Origin: Stygiobacter sp043807765 | Lineage (GTDB): Bacteria > Bacteroidota > Ignavibacteria > Ignavibacteriales > Melioribacteraceae | DNA length: 64,000 nucleotides | Direction of reading: 5' to 3' | Assembly (NCBI GenBank): GCA_043807765.1 | Contig: JAZDFQ010000059.1 | Coordinates: 124,001 to 188,000, forward strand | Shown here: in pieces, positions 59,265 through 64,000 of the stretch | How positions within the stretch are numbered: the stretch's first letter is position 1 | Layout of the letters: each line of letters opens with the position of its first letter | Notes under the pieces: model-generated | Seen by the model: the letters and a program-made list of their open reading frames with translations, nothing else | What the model was told of the DNA's origin: nothing | The model's database searches: none | Position numbers and translations under genes: made by a program

Positions 59265-61944
59265 AATAGAAGAATGTTGATCCCCTTACAATTGTGCTTT
59301 TGGGTAATTCGTTTTTGAAATAAAAGCTTTTTCCTACCGAAAAATCTGCCGGACCAATAGGTGTATTAAACGAAAGCGTTGCGCCAATTCCATGTTTTAG
59401 ATCTTGAAATTTAATTGCAGATCTTTCTGCCCACATTGAACCAAGATCATATCGGGCTCGAATGTAAGTATCAAAGAATAATTTAAAAGGAAGCTTGTAG
59501 CGAACTTCTAGTGAAGAAAGGAAAACCTGTCGGTCTCTATATTCATTTTCGCGGAGTCCGTAGAAGGTGCTTTGTCCGCCAAGCGAAAACTGTTCGCTTA
59601 GTGGAAGAGTGTTGTCGCCAGAGCCAATCATTGTTCGAAAACTCCACACATGGTCAGAACGTAATCCAAAGAAAACTTTATAATCGAAGAATATTTTTGT
59701 GTAGCCGATATCTCCGCCAAAAGCAGTTTGTGCAGTTTCATAAAACGCTTTTATTAAAAAGCCTTTGTTTGGATAAGGATATTCATTCTGCGAATCAATT
59801 AGAAGAGAAAGCCGCAAGCTGGAAATATCTACATCAAAAGATGGACCGGTGTAATCGTAAAGCCCGGTTACTTTATCCCTTTGGTAACGAGCTTCTAAAA
59901 ATAGATTGCCGAACCGTTCTACCTGTGCACCAATACCAAACATACCGCCGTAAAAAATTTGTCTATACTCACCGGCTTTGCTTCTAAGGAATTTGTTCGG
60001 ACTCAGCGATACTTCATCAACGTAATTGTTTATATCGGTAAACTCGTAAAAACCGCGCAGTTTGTAAGTTAGATATGAATCAAATATTCGATTTGCCTTT
60101 TGTTCTATAGAGTATGAACGATTACGAACACCGCCACTAATTAGAGCACCAATTTCAGATCCGGCACCGTTAAAGTTTTCGTCACGTGCATCTAGAAAAA
60201 ATTGAGTTAAGTATTCGTTGTCTATTCTCATTCCCAGACGAATTACGGCAGACACTTTTTCTAAGAGCGAAATTTTTAATTCGTTCTCCCCATTTTCTCC
60301 TTCTACTGTAAGTTCAATCTGATCAAACAAATTTGTGCTTCTGAGGTTTGTTAAACCTTTTTCAGCAATATCATATTTAAAATAATCGCCAACCTTCAAG
60401 GGGAATTCGCGAGTTATTATTTGTTCCTTGGTTTTGTTGTTTCCTTCAACCGTAATTTTTGTAATCACACCCTCGTTTAATCTTATGTGCAAAGAGTTTG
60501 ATAACGAATCAAAACCAACCTTCTCAATTCTGGCAAACGAATAGCCGTTTCTTTTATACAAACGAAGTATGTTCAGTGCGCCGTTAAAAGATTTTGTTGG
60601 GCTGTAAGGCCGGTTGATTAAATTTTTTAGAACAGTAATTACCGAATCTACACCGACAACATACGCGCCGTCAAGTGTTATTTGTTTAACTGGGGGGTTC
60701 TCTTGTGCCCTAACACGTAAAATAGTTCTCTCTTCCAGTTTTTCTATTTCAATTTCTGCATTTCTCCAAAAGCCTTCTTTAAAAACAAGGTGAAGCGCGT
60801 ATAATAATTCTTTGTCGGAAACACTTTTTGTATTCTCAATCATTGAGTAAACGCTTTGTTCGATTTCGGTTGGCTGTTCGCTCAACGAAAGATTTGTAAA
60901 TATTCTTTCTTCTACGCTTACATTTCTTAAAAATATTTCTTTATATCGATTAAGAATGCCTTCAGCATTTTTTGCAACCGCCTTGTAGCCAATCTTTACA
61001 ATAGTATCCAGATCATTGAAGTCGGAATTCTTTTTCCCATTCAATTGCGGTTCAATAATAAAATCAGCCTCAGCTAACTGCTGATCATTTAAAATTCGCA
61101 TAGGAATGCTTACAAGCTGATCCGCAATTCTCCACGGTACATCTAGTTCGGTTGCGTCCAGTAAAGGACTCGATGCGTTAACGGCAACAACAATATCGGC
61201 GCCAAGTTTGCGCGCCTCTTTTGCCGGAACATTTGCCACCAATCCGCCATCTACAAGCATCATAGAGTCTTTTTTGACCGGGGGAAGCAACAAAGTTACG
61301 CTAGAGCTAGCACGTAAAGCGGCTCCAAGTGGCCCATTTTCAATTATGATTTCCTTTCCGGAAACCAAATCTGAACTAATAGCACGGAATTTATAACGCA
61401 TCATATCGTATGATGAATCACTAATTAACGGGGCATTAATTGCCATTAGATTTAAAAAATTTGCGGCTCGTTGACCCGAAGAGAGAGATGTTGGAATAAT
61501 TGGTTTTAGACCCTCCATACGAAAAGAAAAAAGAGCTCTATCTTCAGTAATTTTCTGATCAATGAACAATTCGTTTCTATTGGATTGTTGTGCCGAGAAA
61601 AAGTCATTCCAGTTAGTATTACGCATCAAAGAATCAAGCTCGTGGATATTGTAACCGGCACTATACAAGCCGCCGATTATACTGCCCATGCTTGTTCCTA
61701 CAATAAATTCAATCGGAATGTTTTTCTCTTCTAATGCTTTCAACACACCAATTTGTGAGATTGATCTTGCGCCGCCGCCACTTAACGCAATTCCAATTTT
61801 TGGCGCCGCAGTTGAAGTTAATTGAATCAAACCAAACGGTAGTTTTTTTTCTATTAGATCAAGGTTTAAAACAGTTTTGTTTTGTGCATTGAGTGCGGTA
61901 ATAATGAAAAAGAAAAGGAAAGATATTTTTATTTTAGCAGTCAT
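59242..61944 (-). CDS. Patatin-like phospholipase fused to POTRA and outer-membrane barrel (PlpD/type V-like)
   Basis: After a signal peptide (MTAKIKISFLFFFIITALNAQ) comes a patatin domain with the GGGARS oxyanion stretch, the nucleophile serine in GTSMG (about 86) and the dyad aspartate in DGGLVANVP (about 230). A POTRA-like region follows (ITLDGAYVVGVDSVITVLKNL..., about 400-560), and then a BamA-like 16-strand barrel ending in VRGSTFFYFTIGFYY with a terminal aromatic. The layout is that of PlpD autotransporters and is very common in Bacteroidota-type bacteria. It would place a lipase at the periplasmic or outer face of the outer membrane. Confidence 0.92.
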   Translation of the reverse strand: MTAKIKISFLFFFIITALNAQNKTVLNLDLIEKKLPFGLIQLTSTAAPKIGIALSGGGARSISQIGVLKALEEKNIPIEFIVGTSMGSIIGGLYSAGYNIHELDSLMRNTNWNDFFSAQQSNRNELFIDQKITEDRALFSFRMEGLKPIIPTSLSSGQRAANFLNLMAINAPLISDSSYDMMRYKFRAISSDLVSGKEIIIENGPLGAALRASSSVTLLLPPVKKDSMMLVDGGLVANVPAKEARKLGADIVVAVNASSPLLDATELDVPWRIADQLVSIPMRILNDQQLAEADFIIEPQLNGKKNSDFNDLDTIVKIGYKAVAKNAEGILNRYKEIFLRNVSVEERIFTNLSLSEQPTEIEQSVYSMIENTKSVSDKELLYALHLVFKEGFWRNAEIEIEKLEERTILRVRAQENPPVKQITLDGAYVVGVDSVITVLKNLINRPYSPTKSFNGALNILRLYKRNGYSFARIEKVGFDSLSNSLHIRLNEGVITKITVEGNNKTKEQIITREFPLKVGDYFKYDIAEKGLTNLRSTNLFDQIELTVEGENGENELKISLLEKVSAVIRLGMRIDNEYLTQFFLDARDENFNGAGSEIGALISGGVRNRSYSIEQKANRIFDSYLTYKLRGFYEFTDINNYVDEVSLSPNKFLRSKAGEYRQIFYGGMFGIGAQVERFGNLFLEARYQRDKVTGLYDYTGPSFDVDISSLRLSLLIDSQNEYPYPNKGFLIKAFYETAQTAFGGDIGYTKIFFDYKVFFGLRSDHVWSFRTMIGSGDNTLPLSEQFSLGGQSTFYGLRENEYRDRQVFLSSLEVRYKLPFKLFFDTYIRARYDLGSMWAERSAIKFQDLKHGIGATLSFNTPIGPADFSVGKSFYFKNELPKSTIVRGSTFFYFTIGFYY

Positions 61945-61978
61945 TCGGAGATAACATTTCCAAACTATTTTGAGAAAA

Positions 61979-62002
61979 ATCCCGCTAAAATTTTAGCGGG
62001 AT
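61979..62002 (-). terminator. Palindromic terminator downstream of yidC
   Basis: ATCCCGCTAAAA and TTTTAGCGGGAT form a perfect 24-bp palindrome. On the minus strand it is followed by TTTTTC, so it acts as an intrinsic terminator 14 bases after the yidC stop. Confidence 0.85.
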
Positions 62003-62016
62003 ATCAAAATCTATAC

Positions 62017-63849
62017 TTATTTCTTTTTTGCCTGCTTTTGAACATGTGCTTGTTTTTCGGCAGCATCCATCATTCGAGACATAAAACCCTTCTTCTTGTT
62101 TGGATTGGCAACCGGAACAAGTGGTTCTTGATTGTGCTTATGAGTTACATAATACTGCTGTATAATTCCAAGTAAGTTAAAGACAAAATAATAAAGGTTA
62201 AGACCGGAAGGCATGCTCATGAACATCACTGTAAACATAACCGGCATAATGTAAATCATGGCCTTTTGTGTTGGATCTTTAACGCTCATCTTTTGTTGAA
62301 TGAACATTGTAATACCCATTAAAAGAGCCAATCCGCTCACAAGATCTAAGTTGAAGAAAGGTATCTTAAATGGCAGCTTAAAAATTATATCCGGCGAAGA
62401 TAGACTTGTAATCCACAACATAAACGGTTGTTGGCGTATATCAATTGCAACGTTGAACAAGCTCCACAATGCAACTAGAATCGGCATCTGAAGCAGCATT
62501 GGTAGACAGCCGCCCATTGGGTTAATTCCATATGTTGAATAAAGCTTCATTGTTTCTTGTTGCTGTTTTTGCTGGTTGTCTTTATACTTTTCTTTTAGCT
62601 CTGCGATCATTGGCTGAAGCTGCTGCATTTTAGCCATAGATTTTAAGCTGGTCTTGGTTAGAGGAGAAAGGGCAAGCTTAATTATGATTGTAAAAAGTAT
62701 AATCACTAAGCCGTAGTTTGGAATAAAACTATCCAAAAAGCGAAGCAATGGAAGCATTATGTATTCGGAGATTGGACGAATAATAAATTTTAAGCCAAGA
62801 AAATTTCCGAACTCAAAAATGCTTTCGTAATTATTGTTATATGTCTTTAGCAAGTAATAATCAATTGGTCCAACATAAAGCGTAAAAGAATCTTTTTGAT
62901 ATTTCTGATTTTGGAATGGAACCTTTATGCTGGCGCTGTAAACTTCCCGCGTTCCATATTTATTGTTGTAGTGATTTCCCTCAATGTAAGCGCCGCCATC
63001 GTTCGATGGATTTCTTGGTGAAATGAAAGCGGCAAAGTATTTATTGCGAACACCAACCCAATCTACTTTTCCATTAATGTCTTTTGTAACTTTTTCTCCA
63101 AGAGTAGAGGCGTCAACGACAACATTTTCTTCCCCGGTAAACACGTTTGCATGTGAATAATTTGCCTCATCAGCGGAATTTTCTTCAACAAAGTTCAGTC
63201 CGTTCTGCCACATAACATCGTACCGGAAACTACTAATCATGTCTTGCATGTTTTCAAGTACAACGTCAACTTTCGAATCATATTTATTGGCATAAAACAA
63301 AAAGCTTTTCTTTATTGCCTTACCGTTGTCTCCGGTAAAAACGTATTCAATAGCTAAAGAATCTTTGCCGCTAAGTTTATAATAGTAATTGCTTTTGTTG
63401 GCGTTGAAATCAAGTGAAGAAGTGTTAACAAGCTTTCCCTCTTTTGTAACAAAGATTAAGTTGAAATCCCCGCCGTTTTTTGCCGTGTTAACAAGCTGAA
63501 CATATTTTTTGTAAAAGGTTGTGTCTTTGGTTTTACTGAAATACCATGTGTTAAACTTCTTAAGAAAAACTCTCTTTATTCTTCCCCCTTTGTTTGTTAA
63601 TTCTATGCGGGAAAGTTCTGTTTCGATAGTAATAACTTTTTCTGCTTGATTAGATGGGCCAAAAGGGGAAGCTTCTTCTTGTTTTTTTTCTTCAGCAACC
63701 ACCGGAGCAGCTACTTTGGTTGTATCCTTTTGCTGAATTGAGGTTGTTGATTTTGGCTTTTGTGGTTCCGGTGCCGGCGAGTTCCAATATAGCCACAGAA
63801 CGAGAATTACTCCAATAAGTAAAAATGCGAAAGTACTGTTACGGTCCAT
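62017..63849 (-). CDS. yidC: Membrane protein insertase YidC
   Basis: A 610-residue Oxa1/YidC insertase. An N-terminal helix (MDRNSTFAFLLIGVILVLWLYW) precedes a Pro-rich linker and the large periplasmic P1 beta domain (about 65-350). The five-helix core includes YGLVIILFTIIIKLALSPLTKTSLKSMAKMQQLQPMIAELKEKYKDNQQKQQQETMKLYSTYGINPMGGCLPMLLQMPILVALWSLF, with the conserved positively charged groove region (K in LALSPLTK/SLKS). The C-terminal tail is lysine-rich, as in homologues that hold ribosomes. It follows yidD on the minus strand by 14 bases. Confidence 0.97.
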   Translation of the reverse strand: MDRNSTFAFLLIGVILVLWLYWNSPAPEPQKPKSTTSIQQKDTTKVAAPVVAEEKKQEEASPFGPSNQAEKVITIETELSRIELTNKGGRIKRVFLKKFNTWYFSKTKDTTFYKKYVQLVNTAKNGGDFNLIFVTKEGKLVNTSSLDFNANKSNYYYKLSGKDSLAIEYVFTGDNGKAIKKSFLFYANKYDSKVDVVLENMQDMISSFRYDVMWQNGLNFVEENSADEANYSHANVFTGEENVVVDASTLGEKVTKDINGKVDWVGVRNKYFAAFISPRNPSNDGGAYIEGNHYNNKYGTREVYSASIKVPFQNQKYQKDSFTLYVGPIDYYLLKTYNNNYESIFEFGNFLGLKFIIRPISEYIMLPLLRFLDSFIPNYGLVIILFTIIIKLALSPLTKTSLKSMAKMQQLQPMIAELKEKYKDNQQKQQQETMKLYSTYGINPMGGCLPMLLQMPILVALWSLFNVAIDIRQQPFMLWITSLSSPDIIFKLPFKIPFFNLDLVSGLALLMGITMFIQQKMSVKDPTQKAMIYIMPVMFTVMFMSMPSGLNLYYFVFNLLGIIQQYYVTHKHNQEPLVPVANPNKKKGFMSRMMDAAEKQAHVQKQAKKK

Positions 63850-63863
63850 TCAAATTCCTTTTC

Positions 63864-64000
63864 TTATTCTACAGGATCAAATCCGCCTTTGTTAAACGGA
63901 TTACATCTTAAAATTCGCCAGATGGCTTTTGCGCCGCCTATTAATACACCATGTTTGTCCAACGATTGCACTGCATATTCAGAGCACGTTGGATAAAACC
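63864..64000 (-). CDS. yidD: YidD membrane protein insertion factor, C-terminal part
   Basis: The last 45 codons of the gene run off the window's right edge and encode FYPTCSEYAVQSLDKHGVLI followed by GGAKAIWRILRCNPFNKGGFDPVE. CSEY and RCNPF-like motifs and the ending KGGFDPV are typical of YidD. YidD assists YidC and usually sits between rnpA and yidC; rnpA and rpmH should lie beyond the edge. Confidence 0.93.
   Translation of the reverse strand, partial: FYPTCSEYAVQSLDKHGVLIGGAKAIWRILRCNPFNKGGFDPVE

Noticed and set aside
1..64000. CRISPR arrays, tRNA or rRNA genes, intact insertion sequences or prophage
   Set aside because: No regularly spaced repeats, no cloverleaf or rRNA signature and no transposase, integrase or phage structural protein was recognised by eye. 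A dedicated covariance-model search would be decisive.

Overview
The window looks like chromosomal DNA from a low-GC member of the Bacteroidota/Chlorobi/Ignavibacteriota group, most likely an Ignavibacteria relative. This is inferred, not proven. It rests on four secreted proteins that end in type IX secretion (T9SS) sorting domains with the Ignavibacteria-like wording YPNPFNPETTISYKLQAAS, on promoters resembling the Bacteroidetes TTG-N19/22-TAnnTTTG pattern, and on the DUF5916, DUF4252 and DUF2007 families. The window contains the replication origin: dnaA, an AT-rich intergenic region with a cluster of DnaA boxes, dnaN, recF, a DciA-like gene, gyrB and gyrA all lie on the minus strand between 20 and 31 kb. 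The right edge holds yidC and the end of yidD, genes that often sit beside dnaA but here lie about 31 kb away.

Layout. 0-6.4 kb (plus): end of an ADP-forming acyl-CoA synthetase, an ABC-F ATPase behind an elaborate leader RNA, glycogen synthase, a membrane metallophosphoesterase and an SDR protein. 6.4-16.2 kb (minus): a tight five-gene run with a zinc-ribbon protein, a Ycf48-like propeller, two subtilases and one unknown, four of them T9SS cargo; then an M1 peptidase. 18-31 kb (minus): a PLP gamma-lyase family enzyme, a nucleotidyltransferase with a small partner, and the replication block with an MgtE-like gene between gyrB and gyrA. 31-38.5 kb: asparaginase, a HEGGH membrane protein, SpoIID-like protein, MscL, an M3-like peptidase, a lone GroES-like protein, a methyltransferase and an acyl-ACP thioesterase.

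38.5-51.7 kb: two complete efflux systems back to back. An RND pump with adaptor, TolC and TetR regulator is on the minus strand; a TetR, TolC, HlyD, two ABC ATPases and two ABC-2 permeases (YbhGFSR-like) are on the plus strand. The gap between the two regulators holds two different operator types. 51.7-64 kb: a BNR_4 protein, a DUF5916 outer-membrane protein, an ECF sigma/putative anti-sigma/DUF4252 operon, a VOC, nuclease-like and helical-repeat trio, a patatin fused to POTRA/beta-barrel, YidC and YidD.

The most striking theme is the number of short palindromic or mobile repeats that lie inside or at the edges of genes. Four unrelated repeats occupy the same loop of the four T9SS sorting domains, always in frame. 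A 135-bp element with inverted ends and a perfect 7-bp target duplication rewrote the end of the M3 peptidase gene, and its second copy adds 45 codons to a signal peptide. Another palindrome forms the tail of an ABC ATPase, and hairpin repeats sit at junctions in the ABC efflux operon. The ABC-F leader, with serial alternative pairings 1:2, 2:3 and 3:4, is the best candidate for an undescribed regulatory RNA. No tRNA, rRNA, CRISPR array or intact transposase gene was recognised.
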